DNA of 64,000 nucleotides from Enterovibrio norvegicus FF-33 (GTDB taxonomy: Bacteria > Pseudomonadota > Gammaproteobacteria > Enterobacterales > Vibrionaceae): positions 733,056 through 797,055 of the forward strand of contig NZ_AJYD02000038.1 of the NCBI RefSeq assembly GCF_000286835.2, read 5' to 3'. Below the pieces are notes generated by a model. That model was not told the DNA's origin and made no database searches. It saw only the letters and a list, made by a program, of their open reading frames with translations. Positions 8,132-16,108 of the stretch are shown piece after piece (the first letter of the stretch is position 1; the number at the start of each line of letters is the position of its first letter). A program made the translations under genes and the position numbers.

Positions 8132-9518
8132 TCTGTCGATCACCGCGGGGGATGTGTCGCTGCTTGAGCCACTCTCGCTATCGCTCTTTCAGGACAAACC
8201 CTTAACCATTCTCGGTCAAACAGGATCAGGAAAAAGCCTGTTAGCGCAAGCGATCATCGGCTTGCTACCCGTGACATTGCAGCAACACGGTCGGGTTGAA
8301 GTTCTGGGAAAAGCTCATGATATACCCGCGTTGAAAACACGCTGGGGCAAACAAATGATCATGTTGCCTCAAGAACCTTGGCGCGCATTAGACCCATTGA
8401 TGCAAAGCTATCAACAAGTGGCAGAAGTGTATGAGTGCGTGCACGAGCAAACCCCAGAATCAGCCTTTGATAACGCAATCTATGATTTGGATGAGTTGGG
8501 GTTGAAATCCAGTGCGTTGAAACGACCCGGCGAGCTTTCTGGTGGTATGGCCCAGCGTTTGGCAGTGGCAGCCGCGACAGCAGGCGGCGCGACCTTAATT
8601 CTGGCCGATGAACCCACTAAAGGGCTGGATGTTAGCCGCAGAGACGACATCATCAACCTTTTGCGGAAAAGCGCCCAAGGTGGCGGCTTGCTCACCATCA
8701 CCCATGACATTGATGTTGCTCGCCAAATTGGTGGCGACATCATTGTGATGAAAGAAGGCACCGTGGTTGAACAAGGCACTGCATCACAAGTACTCGAAAC
8801 GCCGCAACACGCATACACCCAAGCACTGATCGCCGCAGACCCTCGTCATTGGCAAAAAAGTGCGTACCCACAAGCATTCACTAAGCCTGTGTTGACCGTT
8901 AGCGATTTAAGCATTGGTCGCCAACACAAATCCCTCGCGAAAGACATCTCTTTCACCTTGCATGCAGGTGAAGTCATGGGTGTGGTGGGCGACAGCGGCT
9001 GCGGTAAAAGTACGCTGGGTGACACACTACTCGGGTTACTCCCGCCCCTAGAGGGAAAAATTGAAAAGTTGGGTGAAAACGTTACCCCTTACCAATGGCT
9101 CAAACTGTTTCAAGACCCACCATCCGCTGTTACATCAAGCGTTACGCTTGGGACGCTACTGGACGATCTGACCACGCTTCATAGCATTGATCGGCAGAAG
9201 GTTGCGCACTTGATGGAAAAGCTCAAACTTGCCCCTGAGTTGCTTGAACGACGAAGTACTTCCGTGTCTGGCGGCGAGCTACAGCGTTTTTCTATACTTC
9301 GTGCGCTGCTGCTCGACCCTGTGTTCTTGTTCGCCGATGAACCCACATCTCGTCTCGACCCTATCATTGCCAAAGAAGTGACGGAGCTTTTGATCATGCT
9401 AGCAAAGGAACAGCACTGCGCCGTGTTGTTGGTTAGCCATGATAAAAACCTGATCGAGAAGTGCTGTGATTCGGTGCTTTCAATCTCGGTTACGCGCTTT
9501 CCTTTACGCTATCGCTGA
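8106..9518 (+). CDS. fused double ATPase of nickel/peptide ABC importer
   Basis: One 470-residue protein carries both ATPase domains that are separate DppD/DppF-like subunits in many systems. Domain 1 has Walker A GQTGSGKS (about 38-45), signature LSGGMAQRLAV and Walker B LILADEPTKGLD. Domain 2 has Walker A GDSGCGKS (about 296-303), signature VSGGELQRFS and Walker B LFADEPTSRLD. The layout is that of YejF-like fused ATPases but shorter (YejF about 530), and the second domain lacks the usual oligopeptide C-terminal extension. It energises the importer formed by the three preceding genes. The last 29 bases overlap an antisense small ORF. Confidence 0.92.
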   Translation: MTPLIQLTDLSITAGDVSLLEPLSLSLFQDKPLTILGQTGSGKSLLAQAIIGLLPVTLQQHGRVEVLGKAHDIPALKTRWGKQMIMLPQEPWRALDPLMQSYQQVAEVYECVHEQTPESAFDNAIYDLDELGLKSSALKRPGELSGGMAQRLAVAAATAGGATLILADEPTKGLDVSRRDDIINLLRKSAQGGGLLTITHDIDVARQIGGDIIVMKEGTVVEQGTASQVLETPQHAYTQALIAADPRHWQKSAYPQAFTKPVLTVSDLSIGRQHKSLAKDISFTLHAGEVMGVVGDSGCGKSTLGDTLLGLLPPLEGKIEKLGENVTPYQWLKLFQDPPSAVTSSVTLGTLLDDLTTLHSIDRQKVAHLMEKLKLAPELLERRSTSVSGGELQRFSILRALLLDPVFLFADEPTSRLDPIIAKEVTELLIMLAKEQHCAVLLVSHDKNLIEKCCDSVLSISVTRFPLRYR

Positions 9519-9639
9519 CGGTTTTTTCAGGTGCTTTCTGTTTAACAGGGAAATACAAATACGGTGGAAAGTTAACGATAAATGCCATGAATCGTTTGAT
9601 GGATGATGTTTTGTGTTTGTTTTGAGTTGGTGTAGACAT
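9490..9639 (-). CDS. 49-residue small protein, unknown
   Basis: A short ORF on the minus strand reading MSTPTQNKHKTSSIKRFMAF and ending in SDSVKESA. It has an ATG at 9639 with a clear GGAG ribosome site 7 bases upstream, and an AT-rich TATAAT-like sequence about 60 bases further upstream. The protein is basic in the N-terminal half and has a central aromatic, weakly hydrophobic segment (FIVNFPPYLYF) that could lie on a membrane surface. The ORF overlaps the end of the convergent fused ATPase gene by 29 bases. No family recognised. Confidence 0.5.
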   Translation of the reverse strand: MSTPTQNKHKTSSIKRFMAFIVNFPPYLYFPVKQKAPEKTVSDSVKESA

Positions 9640-9993
9640 GCGCAAGCTCCAAAAGTCTGTTTTTATACCCGTGGCAATAAGTTAGCGTGACGTAACGTTA
9701 TAATTTATCGCGTGTTATTAACCGTGGGGCGTTGTTGTTTTTCAGGCATAGTAAGGGGGGAGTCAGCATGTGAATACTGAATTTACGTTCCATTACAATA
9801 GATTGCATAAACTCACAGTAGTTGGCAAAAATTGCCGTAAATCGAATGAGTTATGAACAAAAGACGACATTTCAGCCCTCAAAATTTGAGGTTTTTTTGC
9901 GTATTATTAACACTCAAATGGCGTTTATTGGGTGTTCAAGTAAACCTAGGCGTAACACTGATCCCAGCGGATCACGGAAATAACACATCAGTT
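9640..9993. other. 354-base intergenic region, possible sRNA locus
   Basis: It lies between two minus-strand small genes. It contains a TATAAT-like element around 9699-9705, a short G-rich run near 9750 and the plus-strand terminator at 9877-9898. No coding frame with a ribosome site and recognisable product was seen. A plus-strand transcript of roughly 170 bases from the TATAAT element to the terminator would be the simplest explanation, but this is conjecture. Confidence 0.3.
9877..9898 (+). terminator. rho-independent terminator
   Basis: The hairpin CCTCAAA-A-TTTGAGG is followed directly by seven T residues. No recognisable gene precedes it on the plus strand for about 360 bases (the ATPase gene stops at 9518). 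It therefore ends either a long 3' UTR of the importer operon or an untranslated small RNA that starts in 9640-9870. Confidence 0.65.
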
Positions 9994-10287
9994 TTAGGCT
10001 TGCCCATCCAGTTTTTTCATTTCGCACTCTGAGAACGCCACAAACCCAACGGGGATATCGCTGTCCAGCTTAGTAATGATCTTTTCAGCACTCTCTTGAC
10101 CAAACCCACCGCAAAGCTCGACCACTTGAGCGCCATTGGCAATGAGCTGTCTGGCTGCGTCAATTGCTTCTTCATCTGAACTCACGCCGAGAATTTCTGA
10201 GCGAAACAGAGGGGATTCAATTACAGACTGATGCTGATCTTTCTGGTAGTCCGGTGATTTTATGATGAAACCGTAGCGGGAAATCAT
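9994..10287 (-). CDS. DUF6506-like small protein
   Basis: A 97-residue protein that matches the pattern I recall for DUF6506: an N-terminal beta strand YGFIIKSP, then SVIESPLFRSEILGVSSDEEAI, then GAQVVELCGGFGQESAEKI and IPVGFVAFSE. The conserved ELCGGFG segment looks like a turn at a ligand or active site. Soluble, cytoplasmic; no biochemical function is known to me. The ATG at 10287 is preceded by AAGGATG. The gene stands alone. Confidence 0.7.
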   Translation of the reverse strand: MISRYGFIIKSPDYQKDQHQSVIESPLFRSEILGVSSDEEAIDAARQLIANGAQVVELCGGFGQESAEKIITKLDSDIPVGFVAFSECEMKKLDGQA

Positions 10288-10515
10288 AGGGCATCCTTGG
10301 TTGTGTTTATGGTCGCATTAAATGAGCTCGTTGCCGATGTTTGACCGATAGGGTTTCCGCTATATCAGACTTTATGTTTTAGTTTAATGCATTAAAACAT
10401 CCGGCTCGCTAAACCGACGTTTTTTGGTGGGGAAGGGCACATAGGCGTGTCCGCAACTTCTTGTCATGTCAGTTTTAGCTGATGTTTATCACTTTAGTCA
10501 TTTGGATAAATACGT

Positions 10516-10788
10516 ATGTTGAAATGCCCCCACTGCAATGAAAGAACGATACCTTTTTCTAAAGCTCTGTTTACACGGACGATGCGTGCAAAGCATTGTT
10601 CTCATTGTGATAAAGCTTGGCGCATTTCTATGACGGTAGTCATTATTGCTAGTGTTGGTTCAGTCATTTCGATCCAAGTCGCCTTGAGTTTTGACTTCAA
10701 TGTTTTGTTCGCTTTCGTACTTGGCGCGTTAATCGCTGGTGGGACTTACTATTTTTGTCCACTTTCAAAAATTGAAGTGAGTGAGTAA
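10516..10788 (+). CDS. zinc-ribbon membrane protein, unknown
   Basis: A 90-residue protein with an N-terminal zinc-ribbon-like knuckle pair (CPHCNE at 4-9 and CSHCDK at 28-33; four Cys in CxxC pairs) followed by two hydrophobic helices (about 38-58 and 62-82). This type of small zinc-ribbon plus two-TM protein is common in gammaproteobacteria and has no known role. Start ATG 10516; no strong ribosome site. Monocistronic, followed 58 bases later by a GNAT gene. Confidence 0.6.
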   Translation: MLKCPHCNERTIPFSKALFTRTMRAKHCSHCDKAWRISMTVVIIASVGSVISIQVALSFDFNVLFAFVLGALIAGGTYYFCPLSKIEVSE

Positions 10789-10846
10789 CCCCTAATTATC
10801 CAATTAACTATCCGGTGTCAGTCGTCATATGAGCGAAGAGTGAATA

Positions 10847-11302
10847 ATGATTATCGAAGAAACGGAATTCGCCGATTTAGCATCAGTCGTTGAGTTGGTT
10901 GGTCATGTGGCCAATACAAGTATCCTTCCACATTTTAGTGAAGAAGGGCGGGAGTTCTTTACCACGAAAATCCTGCCGGACGTAGAAACGACGTTTGATC
11001 GAACGTGCTTTCAGAGTGCGAAAATGACTGATAATGGAAAATTGATCGGCTTTGGCGCGATCAGAGACAAAGACTATATAACGCATTTGTTCGTCGATAG
11101 TGATTATCAAGGAAGGGGTTTAGGTAAGCTACTTTTGCAGCACCTGTTAGCGCTAGCGGATGCCGACGAAGTTCGTTTAAGGGCATCGGTTAATTCAGTC
11201 AGCTTTTACGCATCCCAAGGTTTCAACACCACCGACAGCGAAGCGGTATTTAATGGCATCAGGTTTGTGCCTATGTGTTGGGTAAGGACATTGTACCGAT
11301 GA
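10847..11302 (+). CDS. GNAT-family N-acetyltransferase
   Basis: A 151-residue GNAT (acetyl-CoA dependent acyltransferase). Motif A is clear: HLFVDSDYQGRGLGKLLLQHLLA (about residues 84-107), with the Q/RxxGxG/A signature QGRGLG that binds the CoA pyrophosphate. It is followed by the C-terminal segment RLRASVNSVSFYASQGF typical of YafP-like acetyltransferases. The substrate is unknown. Start ATG 10847. It lies directly upstream of the degraded recombinase. Confidence 0.88.
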   Translation: MIIEETEFADLASVVELVGHVANTSILPHFSEEGREFFTTKILPDVETTFDRTCFQSAKMTDNGKLIGFGAIRDKDYITHLFVDSDYQGRGLGKLLLQHLLALADADEVRLRASVNSVSFYASQGFNTTDSEAVFNGIRFVPMCWVRTLYR

Positions 11303-11472
11303 GTTTTTCAGCGAATAGTGTCGAGGTGATGTTCCAACACACTTTTGCCCCTTTCCTTCTTAGGTCAATTGCTCTAAAAAAATTGCGGTTCCCCAATTCG
11401 CATTAGGTAATATTATCCAAAACTGTCATTCCTAAAATTAACTAGTCACTCAAATAACCATGGAGGTGGAGC

Positions 11473-11970
11473 ATGGTGACTACTAATAAACAGAGACGAC
11501 ACTTAGGGCAAAAGAAACCATTTAAACTTCTTAGCTTCAAGTTTGAAGTGCGACATTTCGTCGTCAGGCATCATTTATCCCAGAATTCTGTTCAAGCAAA
11601 GCAAAACGCAACGGGATGTTCAATTTGAGATAACAACAAAAACTCAACACGCACTTAGCCAGTGGTTGTTTGTCAGTCAACTTTCGCCGCAGGACTTTAT
11701 CTTTCCCAGCCCCAGAAAAACTGGGGCGCAATGAGCTACTCCTACTACGCCCACATCATAAAAAAGTGGGCAACGACACTTGGACTTGACGCTGTGCAGT
11801 ATGGGACCCACTCCATGCGAAGGACTAAGGCAACGCTGATCTATGCGAGAACAAAAAATATCCGGGCGGTACAACTACTTTTAGGGCATGTGAAACTTGA
11901 TAACACCATTCGCTATCTTGGTGTCGAGATCGAAGATGCGCTTAAAATTTCCGAAGATACAGATATATAG
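11473..11970 (+). pseudogene. degraded tyrosine recombinase (phage-type integrase)
   Basis: Three frames must be joined to rebuild the family. An intact ATG with a GGAGGT ribosome site at 11473 opens MVTTNKQRRHLGQKKPFK and stops at 11628. The middle part (about 11590-11725, another frame) reads KQSKTQRDVQFEITTKTQHA. The C-terminal part (about 11730-11970, back in the first frame) has MRRTKATLIYARTKN and RAVQLLLGHVKLDNTIRYLG with the catalytic R, HxxR-like LGH and final Tyr. A substantial 5' portion of the core is missing relative to the roughly 200-residue family. It is inactive as it stands and marks an old insertion site. Confidence 0.85.
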
Positions 11971-12033
11971 AGATGTGGTTGATATACTCCTTTTAAGAAA
12001 TTGATTAGCTAAAAGCTCTATAAACGATACAAC

Positions 12034-12822
12034 GTGAAAATTGCCTGTGCCTCTTTGGGTTGCAGGCGATTTCTTTCCACTGGAGAAAATGAATTGGAAC
12101 TTTCACCCAGCGAGTTGGCTATTCAGAAAAAGGCCTTGGATTTTGCCAAGAAAAATCGTACTAGGATTTGCCGCAGACTGACTGATACCAGTATCTACGC
12201 TCCAGAGAAGGATCCAGTTTCTGTGTTTATGAGCGGATCTCCAGGCGCAGGGAAAACTGAATCATCTAAGGAGCTGGTCGCAGCTTTAACTGAAGATGGT
12301 GGGCATGTTTTGCGCCTAGATCCTGATGATTTAAGGGAGGAGTTTGAAGATTACAATGGTAACAATTCATACTTATTCCAAGCTGCGGTGATTACTCTTG
12401 TCGAACGTGCTATGGATATGATTTTTAAGAATAACCAGAGCTTTCTTCTTGATGGAACGTTGGCTAGCTTTAATGTTGCGGATAAAAACATTAGCCGCTC
12501 GCTAAGAAAGGACAGGATGGTATTAGTGGTTTTTGTCTATCAACGACCGGAGCTGGCGTGGAACTTTGTAAAGGCAAGAGAGAAGGTCGAAGGGAGAAGA
12601 ATCTTACCAGAGCATTTTGTTGAACAGTTCTTTGGTTCTCAGCAAGTTATCGAACAACTTAAAGAAAAATATGGCTCTCAAATTCAGGTGGATTTGCTTC
12701 TTAAAGATAACGATGGAACGACCCACAGCCATCACAGCGATGTGAGCAGTTTGCAACCGTATTTGGATCCAGCGTATACTTTGGAAGTTGTAAGAGAAAT
12801 AGTAGGTGCTAGCATGCACTAG
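12034..12822 (+). CDS. zeta-toxin-family kinase
   Basis: A 262-residue zeta toxin domain protein. Walker A GSPGAGKTE (68-76) lies after a helical N-terminus (LSPSELAIQKKALDFAKKN). RLDPDDLREEFEDYNGNNSYLFQ is the substrate/Mg region, and FLLDGTLASF and the RPELAWNFVKAREKVEGRRI segment follow as in chromosomal zeta relatives. Zeta toxins phosphorylate UDP-N-acetylglucosamine or related targets and block cell-wall synthesis, but many chromosomal members are uncharacterised. The GTG start at 12034 is the only start near the expected N-terminus; it lacks a strong ribosome site. No epsilon-type antitoxin lies upstream; a 52-residue protein follows 10 bases downstream. Confidence 0.88.
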   Translation: MKIACASLGCRRFLSTGENELELSPSELAIQKKALDFAKKNRTRICRRLTDTSIYAPEKDPVSVFMSGSPGAGKTESSKELVAALTEDGGHVLRLDPDDLREEFEDYNGNNSYLFQAAVITLVERAMDMIFKNNQSFLLDGTLASFNVADKNISRSLRKDRMVLVVFVYQRPELAWNFVKAREKVEGRRILPEHFVEQFFGSQQVIEQLKEKYGSQIQVDLLLKDNDGTTHSHHSDVSSLQPYLDPAYTLEVVREIVGASMH

Positions 12823-12832
12823 GAGAAGCGTG

Positions 12833-12991
12833 ATGATTGATTCTAAAGCCAACAATGCGACCTCACCACTTGCGAGATTTGTTCGTAACGCATCTGCGGG
12901 TGATAAAAACAAGGTTTATAAGCGCATCATTGTCGCAGCGACAGAGTCTCAAAACAAAACTATCCAAAAAGCCCATTCTGTTCAGGGATAA
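12833..12991 (+). CDS. 52-residue partner of zeta toxin, candidate antitoxin
   Basis: A short ORF with an AGGAG ribosome site that overlaps the toxin stop codon and an ATG at 12833. The product is basic and helical (SPLARFVRNASAGDKNKVYK, then RIIVAATESQNKTIQKAH) with no membrane segment. I have the impression that small proteins with an ARFVRNAS-type core occur directly after zeta-family genes in other gammaproteobacteria, which suggests a functional pair, but I cannot verify this here. Classical epsilon/PezA antitoxins are encoded before the toxin, so this order is unusual. A role as antitoxin is inference. Confidence 0.6.
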   Translation: MIDSKANNATSPLARFVRNASAGDKNKVYKRIIVAATESQNKTIQKAHSVQG

Positions 12992-13031
12992 TTCTATTCT
13001 GCTTGCCAGTCATGAACTATGATTGGCATAT

Positions 13032-13229
13032 CTAAAACTTCGAAGCCAGTAACTTCCGTACATAGTTCGTATGAATCAGTACATCTAAATCTCCATCATT
13101 TTTGCCCCCAAGTGAGCCTGCATCATTTTTGATGAGGTATTTAAAAGTCTCCTATTCACCCTGATTTTTATAATCCGAACATTCACTTTTCCACTTTTGG
13201 GACACACAGCATATGCCAGTGCGCCACAT
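13032..13229 (-). pseudogene. possible relic ORF with internal amber stop
   Basis: On the minus strand a frame starts with ATG at 13229, reaches a TAG after 25 codons (at 13152-13154) and continues for 39 more sense codons (ETFKYLIKNDAGSLGGKNDG onward) to a stop at 13032. It fills most of the gap between the zeta pair and the HEAT pseudogene. There is no family match and no ribosome site of note, and an open stretch of this length can occur by chance. Confidence 0.2.
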
Positions 13230-13295
13230 ACTATTGAATCACCCGTTTTCGAAACGTGATAAAACGTGACCTACTTTTAGAGATAATCTAAAAAT

Positions 13296-13829
13296 ATGAA
13301 AGATATTGATAGTCTTAAAGCAAAGTTTACTAATTCAGATTGGAAGACATTGTTGAAAGTAACAAATGAACTTGTACTTATTGGCGATGATGATGTTGTT
13401 TCATTTTTTATTGGGAAATTAGCTTCTAAAAGTAGTGATATTAGGAATGCGGCAGCCTTGGGCCTCAGGGATATTGGAGATGAGCGAGCTGTATCTGATT
13501 GACGGCGTTCTGAATCCGATCGAAAGTAACCGTTGTGCTACTTTGGCATATGCGCTTGAAACTCATGAGTGTAGTTTGGAGTTTCTGGATATATTTCGAA
13601 TGCTATTTTATTCAAACTACGAGTGTAAGTGGAGCGCCCATAATATACTAAGTGACCAAGAGTTTTTTTTACAGATGCAGACCTGTTAGAAGTAAAGAAA
13701 ATGTGGAGTGAATGCTTATCAAACCCTAAGCTATGTCCCGCATTCGAAGATTCAAAAGATGGAATTCAGGGGGATGTAGATTCATATTTATGGCATCTGT
13801 CGCCCAATAAGATCCAAGAGGGTAGCTAA
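13296..13829 (+). pseudogene. HEAT-repeat-like protein broken by two frameshifts
   Basis: The first frame (13296-13502) encodes MKDIDSLKAKFTNSDWKTLL and a HEAT-like helix pair (VVSFFIGKLASKSSDIRNAA, ALGLRDIGDERAV). The product continues in a second frame from about 13497 (LIDGVLNPIESNRCATLAYA to NILSDQEF) and in a third after an eight-T run at 13663-13670 (TDADLLEVKKMWSECLSNPK to the stop at 13829). One extra T in the run would restore frames two and three; the first break looks like a loss of about five bases. Joined, it gives a HEAT/PBS-lyase-like protein of about 175 residues. Either a decayed gene or one with base-call errors. Confidence 0.7.
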
Positions 13830-13948
13830 CTGTAGTCGAACAGTCATTAGCTTTTATTATTAATTTAGCGACCAAGTAATTGGCCTAGTCAGCTCATTTC
13901 TTGTCCAAAACCCTCTCACCCATTAACCGCTCCCTCTCGAGTTCCTTT

Positions 13949-14836
13949 TTAGTCCCGAAGTTCAGCGAGCTGATCGACAACACAATCGATAAACAGCCGT
14001 GTTTTCTGGGGTAGGTAATCTCTTGCGGTATAAACGGCAAAAATCGAGAAGCCTTTCACGGGGTGCTGTGGAAGCAACTCAACCACACCCCCTGAATCCA
14101 GATCTTGTTGATACAACCATCTTGGCCCCCAATGGATCCCTGCTCCTGCGACCACCAAAGGGCGAATTGACCGTAAGCTGTTGGCAGCCACATTGCTGTG
14201 AATGCCTTGATGTGAAAACAGATTGCCATCTTCAAACGCAATATCCACTCTCGCTTGATAAAGCGAATACAGCACAAACTGATGTGATTTCAGATCGTCG
14301 AGTTTTTTCGGTGTTCCCATTCTCGCTAGATAATCAGGGCTTGCCACCAACACGCGGGGAATGTCGCCCACCTGCCGTGCATAGAGCGAAGAATCAGCTA
14401 GCGGCCCAAAGCGAAACGCCACATCGAGATTTTTCTCAAGCAGATTGTCTACGTCACTGCCAAGCAACAATTCCACCGACAAGTCCGGAGCCTGTTTTTG
14501 GATTTGTAAAATGACAGGAACCAGAAACCGCTCGCCAAAATCCACCGTGGCACTCACTCGTAATCGCCCTCGAACTGAAGATGAGCCGCCGGTGATTTCC
14601 TCTTCCAGCGCAGATTGCTCGATGGTGAGTTTGCTAAGGCCTTTGTAGTAAGCCTGTCCCAATTCGGTGGGCAGTGAACGCGCCGTTGAGCGCTGAAGCA
14701 GTTTGACCTGAAGCCTTGCTTCCAATGCCGCGACTTTTCGACTGAGCGATGAAGCTTCCACGTCTAGATGCAGCGCAGCTTTTTTAAAGCTGCCAGATTC
14801 AACGACCTGAAGAAACGCTTGTTCGTGAGTGATCAT
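13949..14836 (-). CDS. LysR-family transcriptional regulator
   Basis: A 295-residue LTTR: N-terminal winged HTH (QAFLQVVESGSFKKAALHLD followed by SSLSRKVAALEARLQVKLLQ), linker helix, then the LysR substrate-binding domain from about residue 90 (VRGRLRVSATVDFGERFLVP), similar to the CrgA/DmlR-like subgroup. The start at 14836 gives the usual length; an upstream in-frame ATG at 14896 would put the inverted repeat at 14842-14869 inside the coding region, which argues against it. It is divergent from the metallo-hydrolase gene, which is the likely target. Confidence 0.9.
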   Translation of the reverse strand: MITHEQAFLQVVESGSFKKAALHLDVEASSLSRKVAALEARLQVKLLQRSTARSLPTELGQAYYKGLSKLTIEQSALEEEITGGSSSVRGRLRVSATVDFGERFLVPVILQIQKQAPDLSVELLLGSDVDNLLEKNLDVAFRFGPLADSSLYARQVGDIPRVLVASPDYLARMGTPKKLDDLKSHQFVLYSLYQARVDIAFEDGNLFSHQGIHSNVAANSLRSIRPLVVAGAGIHWGPRWLYQQDLDSGGVVELLPQHPVKGFSIFAVYTARDYLPQKTRLFIDCVVDQLAELRD

Positions 14837-14841
14837 ACTTA

Positions 14842-14869
14842 TTGCATTTTTAACATTCCGTAAATGCAA
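14842..14869. promoter_or_regulatory. inverted repeat, candidate LysR operator
   Basis: Perfect 8-base arms TTGCATTT and AAATGCAA are separated by 12 bases and lie between the divergent LysR and metallo-hydrolase genes, 5 bases before the LysR start. The arm spacing and the T...A symmetry fit LysR-type recognition sites, so autoregulation plus control of the neighbour is the natural reading. Confidence 0.55.
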
Positions 14870-14940
14870 ATTAGCACCTTCTTTACTCATTGTCACAACT
14901 GTTACCTTCTGTCACTAAAGGACTAACAAGGAATGACCAC

Positions 14941-15846
14941 ATGAAAAGGTTCAAGGTACTTACCTCGATATTTATTGCATATATTGCATTTATCAGTGCG
15001 CCGCTTGCGCAGGCAAAGGCGTCAGCGAAGGCTGTAGAGATTGCCCAAAACATCTACACTTTCTCGCAATCTGGAGAGTATATCTCCATGTTTGCAGTGA
15101 CCGATGAAGGCGTTGTTGTGTTTGAAACGATCAACACACCTCACGCGAAAGCCATGGTTAAAGAAATCCAATCGATCACAGATAAACCGATTGTCTGGGC
15201 GCTTCAAACGCACAACCACTGGGATCACTCAAGTGGCGGGCAAGTCTTCCTTGATCAGGGCGCCAAAATTCTTGCTCACAAAGATGCCGCGAAGTGGATT
15301 AAGGCCAACCCTTATCCGGATATGGTCAATCCGACTGATACGTGGTCGGGCTCTCGCAAGGATATGATGTTTGGTGATACCAAGGTTGAACTGCATTTTC
15401 TGGGTTTAAACCACGGCATGGGTATGACTGTGTTCGTGCTACCGAAAGAGCGCATTGCCTACATTGCCGATCTGGTGACACCTAATCGTGTCATCTTTGC
15501 TGTCGTACCGGATTTCAACCCACGTGAATGGGAACGTTCGTTGAGTGAAATTCTCGCGCTGGATTTCGACCGTGCGGTGTTTTCTCACAATGAAGGAGAG
15601 AACCCTCTTCAAGGTGGCGGCAAAGAGGAAATTCAGGCCCAACTTGCGTTCATTCAGGATTTACGTGCCGGCTTTTATGCGGAGTTACAGAAAGGCACAA
15701 ACCCATTCCTGATCCCCTCAGTATTGAAGCTACCCAAATATGAGAATTGGGTGGGTTACGATCAGTGGTTGGAAATGAACATCTGGCGCATTTTGTCGGA
15801 CGAGTTTATGGGGCCTTTCCCTTGGTATGATGTAGACGCCAAATAA
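14941..15846 (+). CDS. secreted metallo-beta-lactamase-fold hydrolase
   Basis: A 301-residue protein with a Sec signal peptide (MKRFKVLTSIFIAYIAFISA, cleavage after AQA). The MBL-fold zinc motif HNHWDHSSG (HxHxDH) is at about residues 90-98, with later ligands in LNHGMGM, the IADLVTP Asp and the VFSHNEG His. It is related to periplasmic MBL proteins often called SoxH-like or quinoprotein-relay-associated; the substrate is not deducible. The start at 14941 is set by AAGGA 8 bases upstream and by the signal peptide. Probably regulated by the divergent LysR protein. Confidence 0.88.
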   Translation: MKRFKVLTSIFIAYIAFISAPLAQAKASAKAVEIAQNIYTFSQSGEYISMFAVTDEGVVVFETINTPHAKAMVKEIQSITDKPIVWALQTHNHWDHSSGGQVFLDQGAKILAHKDAAKWIKANPYPDMVNPTDTWSGSRKDMMFGDTKVELHFLGLNHGMGMTVFVLPKERIAYIADLVTPNRVIFAVVPDFNPREWERSLSEILALDFDRAVFSHNEGENPLQGGGKEEIQAQLAFIQDLRAGFYAELQKGTNPFLIPSVLKLPKYENWVGYDQWLEMNIWRILSDEFMGPFPWYDVDAK

Positions 15847-16108
15847 AACAAAAAAAGGCTGGAGCAAGACTCTGGCCTCTTCTCACCCCGCCAATTCAAG
15901 GCTCATTGTCTAATCACTCACACCCTCTTTATGCAGCGCTCGCTGCCGAAACCTCCCTAGGTAGGCTTTCCTCTTCTGCCAAGGAACTGATTGTGGTTTT
16001 CATCATCAGGGGATTGGTGAAGCCTGCCGCGCTAAGAAAACCGTGGCAAATCACACTTCAGCATTTAGAATGCGACTATTGAAATCTATAACGACTTAGA
16101 GTGACCTT

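Noticed and set aside
4792-9518. Assignment of the importer as a plain dipeptide or Yej-type system.
   Set aside because: The fused ATPase resembles YejF but is shorter, and the Fur-like box and His/Cys gene favour metal uptake; the ligand was left open.
13032-13229. Minus-strand ORF as a functional gene through amber read-through.
   Set aside because: There is no family match, no ribosome site and only one interrupted frame; chance is a sufficient explanation.
15848-15885. Terminator after the metallo-hydrolase.
   Set aside because: A nine-base stem can be drawn with two GU pairs, but no T run follows on the plus strand, so it was not listed as a terminator.
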